A stretch of 64,000 bases of DNA, taken from positions 10,862,001-10,926,000 of the forward strand of contig NC_071340.1 of the NCBI RefSeq assembly GCF_027744825.2, read 5' to 3'. The first letter of the stretch is position 1. Every line of letters begins with the position of its first letter. A model generated the notes under the pieces. That model saw only the letters and a program-made list of their open reading frames with translations. It did no database searches and had not been told where the DNA came from. Below, piece after piece: positions 37,174 to 48,300 of the stretch. Position numbers and translations under genes: made by a program. Origin of the DNA: Synchiropus splendidus (taxonomy: Eukaryota > Chordata > Actinopteri > Syngnathiformes > Callionymidae).

Positions 37174-40069
37174 TATACAGTGATTGTTTTGAGTTGGACT
37201 GAGAGCGTGTCGAGACAATCTTGAGACAATCGGCGTCAGAGGTGGGATGGTGGTGTTATGAGGCCATCAGGAAGACGCACCATAAGTGCGATGCATATCA
37301 AGTGTCACCGGAATGAATGAGGCTCTGTCTGAAGGATTGAAGTGCTTATTAAAAGTGAGAATATGGAGTCGGAGAAGCAAAGTTACGGATGGAGTTGGGG
37401 ATAAGTAAACTTGGTCGAGTGCTTCCGAGAGCCGCGCAGCAAGTCACATGCCCTCGGATTAGTGAACCACATTCTCTCAAAATAATAATGGAGGAAATTG
37501 AATCTGCCTTCAAGCGAGGAAAGGCAGGTTCATCATCCTGTTTATTGCGTGAGCTATCCTGGCATGCTGATTTGAAAATGGCTATATTCCCATTTTAATA
37601 TGTCTGTACGATGCAACACGTGCTTAATTACAGTGGCCCATCAAGATTCAGCTAATGAGGAGAAACTTCAGGTGGGTCAGAGAGATAAACAACTCATTAG
37701 AAGAAGTTCAGAGTGTCACCCAAACTACTTCAATAGTAGCCGCAACTCTGCATTAAAAGAAATTAAACATGTGACACTTTAGCCGCTGAAAGAGGAAAGA
37801 AAAATACTAGTTTTTGAGCAAATCTGTAACTACGGACACCTTTGCTGGTGCAAAACCATAAAATCTGGCACAGCCACACACAGGCAAACCCACAGTTGAG
37901 AACCACGAACACTCCCATCGATGCAAAACACACAACGGCTCTCGGTAGACTTTCAAAACAAAGGTATTTATCATCATTACACACAAACATTGAACAGGGT
38001 GGGCCGAGAGTATGGTGCGCCTTCGGGACTCGTCAAAGAAACACTGACACCTCTGTGCAGCTTTTACTGCTGCTGTCATAGCAACCAAGGTCAAGTGGTC
38101 TAATGCCGTGTGTACATGTGTGCGTGTGCATGCATGTGATGCGATTGCAACACACTCCCAGAAGAACTGGTGGGAAATAATGAGCAGGTTGCTGTCAGGT
38201 TGAAACAGTGAGACATTACAAATCCCTCAGCTTAGCCTGTCCGGATCAACAAGACATCATAGCAAGAGATCACATTTGACACGGTGGAAATGAAAAAATA
38301 TTCTGGCATTCAGAAAATCAAGATTACCCATAGAATCGATAGTACAAGTCATAAAACAAGTCATAAAAAGCAAAGCGTGAAAACATCAAATCTGAAGTAC
38401 ACAATAATAACAATAATAATAACATAACAATAACAATAACCACAATAATAATAATAATAATAAGGACTCAATCCCTACAAATATTTTTACTCCCAGACAA
38501 CAATCAAAAGGATACTTTAAAAGACAATTTTTGGTGATTAAATCATAATACAAGCCACATTTAATTTCCTCAGACCAAATTATCTTCAATAAACCCTTCA
38601 ATTATGTAACGCCTGTCGCTCCCTATTAACTCTCCATTAAATGAATACAAAACTGATTTGGCTTGACCCAAGCTGGACAACTGCCACATCTCTATGACAT
38701 CAACAAAAGACACGGATCAACCGAGCAGATGCTGAATTCACCGACCAGTCAAAAACAATCCTCTACAAAGAGAAACACATTTGACACATCCTTCATGGTC
38801 AGGCTGCACAGAAAGTCAATGATGACTTTGTGGCCAAGACGTTTGAAGAGGTGAATTTTCAAGCTCTTCTACGAGGGCTTGGAGTTCAGCTTCTCTCCTA
38901 TGCAGTTGAATTTCATCCTCCTTTCATTCAAGGAGGCTTCAGTGTTGCGACTCCAAACACTGTGGCTGTCAGAACCATTGTAGTCTTTAGTGGAGAGGAG
39001 TCGAAACAGAATCTGTCACCATCAACTGAAGCAGAAAAATGCTACAAAGTCAGAGTTGATTCTGGTGAAATTCTGTCGGAGATAGTTAGTGTCACCAAAC
39101 AGTCTGATATTTAAATTGACACATTCACTACAATACAGCAACTGTGGTTACAAAAGCAAAGTACAGCAACCAGGAAGTGCCCACAAGCAACACTGACACA
39201 TCTGTACAGTGCATGATCATAAACCACCAGACTTCAAATCAAAACTCAGATTCCAAATCTGAAAACCACAAGCAACATTTCAGCAGCCTTTGTACATCAA
39301 AAAGCTCTCGCAAATGTAGTATCAAATAACTCCAAAGGTATTTCAAGACGAGTGAAAACATCTTTATTTTGATTCCAACAAGGTCCCCCAGGGTTTAACT
39401 AGTACTCGCGTTATCACTCTTAATATCTCACTTTCTTCTCTCTGATTTATTTCGTTTTATGATGCAGAGGAGAGCACTTAGGAATAAAAATGTGCCGCCA
39501 CATAAAAAAATGTTCTCATAAAGGATAAATAAGAAGATTAACGCTATGATTTACTGCATGTCATAAAACCAATCGTCCAAATGACAACACATTTGCAAAG
39601 TTAAATGACCAGACAAGAGATATTCATCAGAAGAAGAAGCTTGTTTTGCCTATCAGTGAACCGCTATGAGCTTTGAACTCAATAACTAATAGTTCAATTT
39701 GAACACATACTCACCACATCTTCATCAGTGTGTATGTGTATTTATATGTATCAGCAACTCCTGAACATTTTTCTATGTCACTCTTGGCGTTCCGTTGAAG
39801 GCTCTGCTTTTCATAACATAACATCATAATGGTATGGACTAGTTCCAAGTTGCTTATTATTCACTTACCAACAACCGTATCAACTGTAACAAGGTACAGA
39901 AAAAAATAATTAAATTCAAAACAAACCCTTTCAAGAGCAAACATATTAGGTGTGGCCAAATCACCAGTGTGGGACACACTTAAAAAGAGCAAGAGTGAGC
40001 TAAGCCAATCCAAATGTAGAAAAAAAAACAGCGGTGGATGACAAGGAATTCATTCACTGGTGTAGGAAA
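37174..40069. other. Intronic stretch, no gene supported
   Basis: Holds the AAT/AAC array at 38401-38463 and an alternating tgtgcgtgtgcatgcatgtg patch (38117-38136). An open frame of about 105 codons near 38790-39114 was considered and rejected. Confidence 0.5.
38401..38463. repeat. (AAT)n/(AAC)n interrupted microsatellite
   Basis: Mixed AAT and AAC units with a final pure AAT run, 63 bp in total. Confidence 0.93.
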
Positions 40070-40685
40070 ACACAGTCACAACAGTTGGCGAGACCAAGAA
40101 CATCCTCCAGAAGGTAGACAGAGGAGTCACCAAAAGAACAAGAACAACATCCAATGGACAAAGACGGAAAGCGACTGCTCATAATCCAACACATACCATC
40201 TCATCAGAGACGCAGGATGCTGGTGTTGTCATGGGGTGCGCATATGAGGCTGTAACTGGCATCACTTGTCATGTGACTTCAGACAAGGACAGCAGGACAA
40301 ATTCTGCTGAATGCTTCAGAACTTAGTGGCTGGATGAGAAGGGGCGGGACAATGGTCAAACCAGCTTTTTTAGGCCAAGAAGTGGAATGCCATGCCATGG
40401 TCAGGTCAATCACCTGACCTGAATCTGACAACGCACTGCATTTGCTGAGAACAAATGTGAAGGGAAAAAGCCCCAAGAACAAGCAGGAATTCTGCCTGGC
40501 AGAGCATCACCAGGGATGAAACCCAGCACATGCTCACGGTGTTTTAAACTATTCAACCACATGTTAAATATTGGAAGGTTGATATATGACTGTTAATTTT
40601 CCATTGACTTTTGAATGCTCAAAACGTCCCTCAAACTTTCATCTTTCCCTCAATCTGGATGCAAATACCCTCAAATTTAAGTGCG
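40070..40685 (+). mobile_element. Decayed Tc1-like transposon with transposase remnant
   Basis: The plus strand reads T-T-V-G-E-T-K-N-I-L-Q-K-V, then, after an internal deletion, A-H-N-P-T-H-T-I-S-S-E-T, a 'VMGCAYEAVTG' block (family VMVWACMAASG) and SDKDSRTNSAECFRT (family DRSSRMNSEVFRD). In another frame come SGQSPDLNL (family SQSPDLNP), several stops, and AWQSITRDETQHML (family AWQSI..EETQHLVMSM). Downstream, ccattgacttttgaatgctc and tgcaaataccctcaaattt fit the 3' end of the same family. The second catalytic Asp falls in the SPDLN block; the last acidic residue is not identifiable. It is a frameshifted, internally deleted pseudogene of a DDE transposase. Confidence 0.85.
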
Positions 40686-40794
40686 ACGTTAAAGCCCATC
40701 TTATTGTGAGGATATTTAGAGGCAAGAAATAGCAACTATGTCGACAACCCAAACTTTATCGACGTATTTGGACGTATTTACGTTGTGACTCCCA

Positions 40795-40940
40795 AATAAT
40801 CCTGGATCACAGTGGTCCTATCCCAGCTTCATCAGGCACAAGGCAGAAGACCCCTGGATAGGTCGCTAACATGCCGATGCGTGTGAAAAGGTAATCTCAC
40901 ACACTCGGGTTTCATTTGGAAGGAAACTGGAGAGATTTGA
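40795..40940 (+). repeat. Degenerate dispersed fish repeat (same family as 15539-15830)
   Basis: cctatcccagcttcatcagg, then aggcagaagacccctggat and aggtcgctaac match the left part of the repeat; the later part is rearranged or lost. Confidence 0.55.
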
Positions 40941-43900
40941 CTCTAGCTTGTGGACACTGTCACCAGTCTATCTCAGGGGACTTATACCACAAACTCACGA
41001 GTCGACATTTGAGAGCCACCATTTGACCTCCGAAGATGGGCGGAGTCACCCCAAACCCAGGCTCAACCTCAAGCTGAACTTGTCCCAGCGACCCTTGGTG
41101 GCCCATCATCCATCCGAAAATCAAATGTGAAGCCACGAACCATCCTCCAAATATGACTGCGTGACACACCTCACTCTATCATAGTGATTTGATTCTTAAT
41201 CCAAACTTGAAAAATCAATTTTCCATTTGCAGACATGGATTAATACAGAGACAAAAAGCTGAAACTCATTAGTGAGAAGTTATTTGCAGCAATTCTGGTA
41301 ATCAATGGGACTCTTGATTAATACAAGGCTCCTCTCCGTCCTTTCAACCAGACTTTGAAAATCTGAAAGGCTCGAAATGAGTAGAATTAGCACCTACTAC
41401 ATGAGCAGATTCTTGCAACTGGTTAGTTCATATTGCTCCTCAGAAAACCCTGATCCGAAGATTTGCATGTAGAATTTTAAAGTAATATCTTTAAAGTTAT
41501 TTCTCTAGATTATGTGAAGACAAATAGACATTTAAAAAACAATAAACATTAACATCTAGTCAAAAAAGAAAGAAAGAAATCAGGATAAGAAAAAGATAAA
41601 AATGGTGCTTTCAGCTAAGGGAAAAAAACAAAAATGCTCATGTGACAGTGGAAAATGGAAAAATGATGTTTTTTATCAGGCAAGGATCCACATCACGTCA
41701 AGGACTATTTCTAAATAATAAAATATATTTTTTCATTTGAATTATTATTTTATATAATCACTGATCTGTAATAACAAAATCTTCTCACCCTCTTATCTCA
41801 AATGTCTGAACTCAAAATGTTCTGAAGCCTGCTGCGGCCAAGTTTGAGCTGCCGCAGTTGCCAAATGTACTTCAGCTGGCCCACAGCGAGTGCTCCTCTC
41901 AGGGAGCTGTGCACAAAGCCGACCTTTCCAGACTAATCATCACTTTAGTTCTATTAGGACTGCACCCTGAGATGAACCACCTGCGCTCAGGTCCACACAC
42001 TGTCAGTCCCAAAGTGAGAGCACTAATAATGCAGAGGTGTTGTTATAGCCATTTCCATTCCCCGGACACTTTCACCATGAACTCTGCGGCTTCTCCTTCT
42101 GAGGAACCCTCATCAGTGGTCATTATGTATAAACTCAACACTTCACAGTGGTTTGGCATCGCTCACGGGCCATAAAACAAATTCAACACTTGGGGAGTGA
42201 GTACTATAAATTACACTGACAGTCTGATTTTGACTCGCACTATCTACTTGTGGTGATAAAATCTGTGAGCAGACTTTGCTTCTGCACTTGTATATGTTGG
42301 CGCATACTTCAAACTGCATTGTAATGTGTGAGTGGGAACACTTCTGGATATAAAAACAAAGTTGAGGATGGATTTTTCATAACACCCATAAAAGCGTCTG
42401 ACTGAAGGTGTCCATGAAAGGACAGTAAATGCTCATTGTGTTGTTATTTTGTTTTTGTTTCACTTATTTGTATCAAAAGTTTTTTTGTTTTGGAATGGAA
42501 AGAATGAAACAGAAGAGTATTTTGTTTTGTCTTAATGTTCGGATCTTGCCATTTTCGGATTGGCTGTACTGCATGCATTCCTGAACTGAGACACAACTAT
42601 TTCCATGTCGCCTCTGCCTCTGGCTAATCTATATACAGAGACAGAAATGCCCTGGAAATCAGAAGAAACACAGAAACAAAACAACAAAATCTTTTGTTTT
42701 TCATTTCCAAAACAGAAAGATTATTCTTCCTTTCATTTGTCTGTTTTTTTCCAAGACAAAATACATTTTGTAATTTAAGTTATTTTTAATTTGCTGACAA
42801 AACAAAAATGAATATCAAAAACAAAACCAAAAATAGAACCAAACAGATTATTCTAAGTATTTGTTGATAGATTAAAAATCAGGTCAGGTTTCAAAATCTC
42901 ACAGTTTTTGTCAGTAACTTCTCTCCAACAATGAAAATAAAACACATACACATAACATATGCGTTTTATCACACAAAAAATAAATAAATAAAAATGTAAA
43001 AATAGACTCCTCTCCATTAAAAAAAAAAGCCACACCTACAGTCAAGCATATCCAATAAAACATCTTATCAGAGCTCCACCATGTCATGTAAGAAGCTGAA
43101 TGTCAGCTATTGTTTAAGACATCATGCTACAAAAGTGGCCTCACTCTCCACTCTTAAGAGTCTTGTCTTGTTTATTCTGTCAGGACGGAGACATTCAGAG
43201 ATAATTAATTACTGGTATCATTCCAATAAAGCCATTTGCAGCCAGTGCATTTCCTCAATCCCTCACTCCTCTCTCAAGCCCCACTCAACTGCATGTGATA
43301 AATGAAAATGCTTTTAGGGTAAAATGGAAAAAAAAAGTAAAGGGAACTGAACAGCAAAGATGCTCTTCCTTATGAGACAAATAGGAAGAGTTTAAGAGAG
43401 GCCACATGACTGTAAATCTCAACACTAGCATACGTGAATACCCCAAAACTTACTGACAGCAACAGAACGATGTACGCATTCAGAGTGGCAAAGCGAGGAT
43501 CATACCTTTACAATGTCACCAAATCAGTTCAATCTCTGTTTATTTATGAAACTCAAGTAACATTTGTCTCGTTTCCTTGTGCAAAAACCGTCACATTATG
43601 TACATTCACAGTTTCAGGGCAGTAAAAATGACAAAACGACTGTATCTATAAGCTGTAAAGTGGAAGAAAAACAAATCTATATGCTGATTCCTCATCTGCT
43701 CCCAGAGGACGCTGTGCGGTAGTGTTGACTCTATCGCAGAGCACAGAGCAGCTTTAAGGGATAAATTGGTGTCAGTGACATTGTTGTAGGTTTACATAAA
43801 ACCGTGGGAAGATGAGAGGCGAGAAAAGTGCCACGGACACGCAGGAGAACAAAGTGACGGCCACCCGTTCATGACTTGCAAAATCAACTTTTCGCTGGTA

Positions 43901-44035
43901 TCGTCTCTGCAACAACCCATGTGCTCAAGGTCAACAGCTGTATCAAAAACTTTCTCATGTTTCTACTTGCAACTAAAAAGCCCTGCATTTATCAGGCCCA
44001 CTTGATGTCAGTGTCACACTCTGAAACCAGCTATT
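40941..44035. other. Intronic stretch with a possible foldback
   Basis: The paired T-rich and A-rich blocks at 42485-42531 and 42676-42716 are listed separately. A (GAAA)n-like patch lies at 41566-41580. Nothing else recognised. Confidence 0.45.
42485..42716. repeat. Possible foldback: imperfect inverted repeat of about 45 bp
   Basis: The left block holds tgttttggaatggaaag and attttgttttgtctt; the right block read in reverse complement holds tgttttggaaatgaaaaac and gttgttttgtttct. The arms are about 70 percent alike and about 145 bases apart. Both are low in complexity (T-rich versus A-rich), so chance pairing is possible. Confidence 0.35.
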
Positions 44036-44093
44036 GGTATTATTATTATGATGATTATTATTATTATTAGTAGTAGTAGTAGTAGCAGTATTA
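44036..44093. repeat. (ATT)n-(TAG)n compound microsatellite
   Basis: Imperfect ATT and GAT units pass into six TAG/CAG units. Confidence 0.93.
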
Positions 44094-44686
44094 TGCATTA
44101 TTTAAATTATACAAGATACTTTCTTTTGTGCAATACAGCAATTAATGATTGTGTTTGGATGTAAGTTCTAAAGAAGCATTTGAAGCAATTTCATGAACAT
44201 TCTTTATTTTATTCCCCTTTGATAGAAAAATAATGTTGTGCCTTATGATCATTTAAATAAATAAATTTAAATTTAGTTAAATTACCATTTGTCTGATATT
44301 ACGGAGAGGAATTGATTTTTCCTAAAGCTGTCACATGTTTAATGTACATTTCGGAAAATATGCATTTATTGATTTCCAAGACCTGAATGAACTAAAGTGA
44401 CATGAAAGTATTCAGACATGAGCCTGAGCTTGAGCAGCCTTACTGCAAAACCAGGACAGACTTATTTGTGCTCTTACTCACATGGCAAAGGCAAATACTG
44501 TAATTAACATTTAAACACAATCAGGTAAGCGTTTGCTACTGTAGGCAAAAAAAAATTAAAAAAAAAGGAAAACCTCAATGGTTGGCTATCAAACCAAAAT
44601 ATCTTAAAGTGCAGTAAATAAGTAGGAATGGGACTTAAAAATATTTATTTAACTAATAAAACGAATTTTACAATGAATGAATTAAA
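44094..44686. other. AT-rich intronic stretch, nothing recognised
   Basis: Very AT-rich, with a small palindrome at about 44251-44276 (atttaaat blocks). No element or exon seen. Confidence 0.5.
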
Positions 44687-44843
44687 TTTAATAATTGACA
44701 CCAGAATGATCAAATTTAAGTCAAATCTGTGAACATAAACTGAAGCATAGGGGTGGAAGTGCTCCAGGGATAAACGACTCTTTGTGCACACACTTTGTTT
44801 TTGATTGATTAATCTGTGTCATTTGCATTGACTCATTATTTTA
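44687..44843 (+). repeat. Unnamed dispersed repeat, copy 2
   Basis: The partner of 27963-28118 and in the same orientation; it shares ccagaatgatca at 44701-44712 and the other blocks listed there. Confidence 0.55.
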
Positions 44844-44952
44844 GCCTATAATTAAAAAGAAAATGAATTATTGAATGAATGAATCACTTAGCAGAGATTA
44901 CTTGTTCTAAGCAATACTATAAAGCAAACCAGGTCATTCTGGATAGAACACC

Positions 44953-45320
44953 AATCTGCAGCGCATCGTGCGTTCTGCTGAGAAGGTGATGGGTTGCAGC
45001 CTGCCACCTCTTCAGGACCTGTATGTCTCCAGGACCCAGAGACGTGCAGGTCGGATCAGAGCCGACCCCTCTCACCCTGGACATGGACTGTTTGTTCCTC
45101 TTCCCTCTGGCAGGAGGTTACGGTCCATCCAGACCAGAACCTCCCGTCACAGGACCAGCTTCTTCCCCTCGGCCATCAGACTGTTGAATTTGTGAACAGC
45201 CTTGTTGTTATTTTATTTTATTTATTTTTTTGTCAGCACTTCATTCCAAAACACTTTCCTAGTTGGTGGGCTCCCCACTGACCATGGCAATAAATTTGAT
45301 TCTGATTCTGATTCTGATTC
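44953..45320 (+). mobile_element. CR1/Rex1-like LINE, 3' end with (TGATTC)4 tail
   Basis: The open frame to the stop at 45193-45195 reads L-Q-R-I-V then RSAEKVMGCSLPPLQDLYVS, ADPSHPGHGLFVPLPSGRR, then R-S-I-Q-T-R-T and FFPSAIRLLN. This is the standard C-terminal end of CR1/L2-group reverse transcriptases, closest in my memory to fish Rex1/Babar. The last about 80 codons have no stop or frameshift. About 100 bases of 3' untranslated sequence end in gaccatggcaataaattt and four TGATTC units (45297-45320), the tandem tail typical of these LINEs. The 5' part is missing, as in most copies. Confidence 0.9.
45297..45320 (+). repeat. (TGATTC)4 LINE tail
   Basis: Four exact hexamers at the 3' end of the LINE. 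In CR1/L2-type LINEs the short tandem tail takes part in target-primed reverse transcription, so it marks the true 3' end of the insertion. Confidence 0.93.
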
Positions 45321-48300
45321 AATAGACTTTGGAGGATCAAGATTTCAGCTCGCCCTGGTTTCAGACCTGAAGGGTAACAGCTTAAAAGTTCCATACAGCC
45401 AATAAAACGAATGGACTTCCTTGACTGGCTGCAGAAATGCATAGTTTCCTAACTTCAGGGTCAGCCAAACCATTCACTGCACAACCGGGAGCAGCGTCGC
45501 TCTTTGATGTGACATGAATCAAACTGGTGCAGAAGCTCTCCTGGCTTGTGTCAGAGAACACTCATTTTTGTCACTGCAATCATGAACAAGTGTAAGCGGG
45601 GGGGAGCATACATTTTGGCTTTACTGAAAGATCTAATTAGTTTCAATCCCTGCTCAGGAAATTGCTCCGTCTAAAACTTGTGAAGTAAATCATATTGGGA
45701 ATCAATTATATAGGTTTTATGAGGTCTTAATTTTGGGTTGATGAATAATCTGCCAACATCGCACCAATATCGAACCCAGACGGTGCAGCTGATGATTTAT
45801 TAAGTGAGTGATCAAAGCTAGAAGTTGCTTAGGAGGAGTCAACAGCTCGGGCTTGTTAGTGACTATCCAGCTGCTGGAAATGGCCGTTGCTTCCCCAGTT
45901 TCCAGCGCCGACCCAATACATTTGTCAGAGTTTGGACACGGGCTGATCTTTTCATTAAGAGAAGATCTGTGGCCTGACATTTACAACACCCGTTAAAATG
46001 AAGATGTATTGCATGTTTCACAAGGTAGCAAAAGAGGCATCCATCTCTGAGCCGGAGCGTCCTCTCTCAAGAAACGTTATACAGTTAGTGGCTTATTAAT
46101 TTATAGTGAACCGCATCAGCCAATCCCGAGTGAATATGCTAATGTGACAATTCTTGAGGCCTGATGAAGTATTTTATTAGAGGCTGTAAAAATTTGGGAG
46201 AAATTCACTGTCAGGTTCAATTGCTGCGAGCAGCAACTCAAGGAGAAGCGCTTCGCTCTCTGTTTATTAAGTGGACAGAAGCAAACAAATTTGAGTGAGA
46301 GTTAACTAGCTGGCTCCAGAAACCGTGACAAATGACGACACATTTCAAAGAGAAGCCTTAATGGATAAAAACAACAACATTTTTTGATGTTTGTTTTTTT
46401 GTATTTATTTAAAGAAAGGACTACATCAGAAATGAGACAAAATGTGAGAAAGTGTGGAGACAATGTTTGGGCACCCAAATGATGAGATGGGTCGAGAAGA
46501 CAGAGGACATCCACTGAGAAGATCCATAACACTCCTGGAAACATTGTGTCAAACAACATCTCATCCATGACCTTTGGCTAATCACCAGAGCCATAGAGTC
46601 ACAGAGCCTAAACCAGCTAAATCGCAACATGAGACATTCACCAACAACGACGACAACATTCAACACACAGCTTCACCTGCTGCTGCTTAGTTTGGCAACA
46701 CACCAGAAGGGCACAGGTTTGCCTGCAGCCAAACACAAACCTTCAAATAATGTTATTTTTTAATATTGTTTTTATTTAATTCCTCCTCCCTTTTAGAGAG
46801 AGAGAGAGAGGATGCAGAGATGGCAACAGAAAGACAGGGAGTAGATATTGTAAGGGGGGATACTAACATGCCGTGGCAACCCCAATTGATAAAGACCAAA
46901 AGACGAAGACGACTAAAAAAATAATCGACAGTAAGGGAGGGATACCTCCATTCGATCAGATTCGGATGGGAAGATGATGCCTCAAGACAAACGGAGGAAA
47001 CGTTAGATATGTCCTGGATGTATGGATGAACAGATGGATGGATTCCTAGTTAGGGTATTTGTATTTTAACTAGATATTTTGCCGACTAAATTAGAGCTGG
47101 GTATTGATTCAGATTTCCCAAATTGTTTTCGATGATTTCATTCGATTTTGATTTGGCTAGGGATATTTCAGTCAATTTATAGCAATCCTGCTTAAATACG
47201 GGTGAGCTTTTCAGAAAGCTGCAAATAGAAACAAAAGTACCCTCCAACTTGGCGTATCACTTAATAGAATAGATGTTTACGATGTAGTTCAAACTACAGG
47301 CTGTTCTACACATGGCTGTAAAATGATACATTTGGGTATTGAACCATATCGGGTCAAGTGCGAGTCTTCATGGATATTACATTTTTTGGTAATCTGGACA
47401 CCAGGTATCCACAGTCAAGCATGTTGAAACTCATCAAATTTTGTAACAGACTGTCTGTAAAAAGCATTTCAACCACAAGTCCCATGTATTTCACATTACA
47501 ATTATTTTTCATGTTTTGATTCTCATTATTCACTATCTGGCAGCACTGCTTCCTATATGCAAACCACACGACCGTTTTCTCCACTGTTGATTGCATGAAT
47601 CTATATTAAAATTCCCTCTGATAATCTATCATGTTCCAATATTTATTGAGGTGCATGAGATTAATGGCCGACAAGAAGATTGAGTCCAGTGTCAGGCTTA
47701 GTGGCACCTTATGTTTGTAACCACTGAAAGCCCTTCGAGCTGCATTTTCTTGTGTTGAAAGTGAATAAGTAGGAAGTCATTGCCAAGTCATCGGCGCTCA
47801 CATGTATAATGGGATAATAAAAAGCATTAAATCAAGGCTAGAGAAAATATTTATTTAACCAGGGGCTCTTTGATAGATGAAAAACGATTCATACTTGACA
47901 AGAAGTTTGAAAAACAAAAGGGGCTCATATCCATCCATCAATCACTGACTTTTTCTCTGCCCACCACATCCCTGTGTAACATCCCCCAACAGTGCCATCA
48001 GCATTTATTTCACTGGGAAAGGCTCTGATCTCAGAGAGATTTGCATGATTGCATTTTTCATACCTAGCATTAATCATGAAGAGGGGATGAATAGCTTCCA
48101 GCCTTTTCGTGTTTAAAGAGCCATCGCAACCAGTCATCACATCCACGCTCTTTTAATCTGTTAATGAGACAGGTTTCCCCCTCAATTGCACGGATTGTCT
48201 GTCTAAAGAGACGGTTCTGGCAGACGGGTCAAGAAGTGACAACAGAGTTGGAAATAAATCGACTGGTCACGGTGAAAAAAAGTACAAAGGCAGGTAAGTG

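Noticed and set aside
38790..39114. About 105 codons open on the plus strand with fairly coding-like sequence (contains FVAKTFEEVNFQALLRG)
   Set aside because: No family recognised. The flanks show no splice sites or transposon ends that I could confirm, and runs of this length are common by chance. A database search would settle it.
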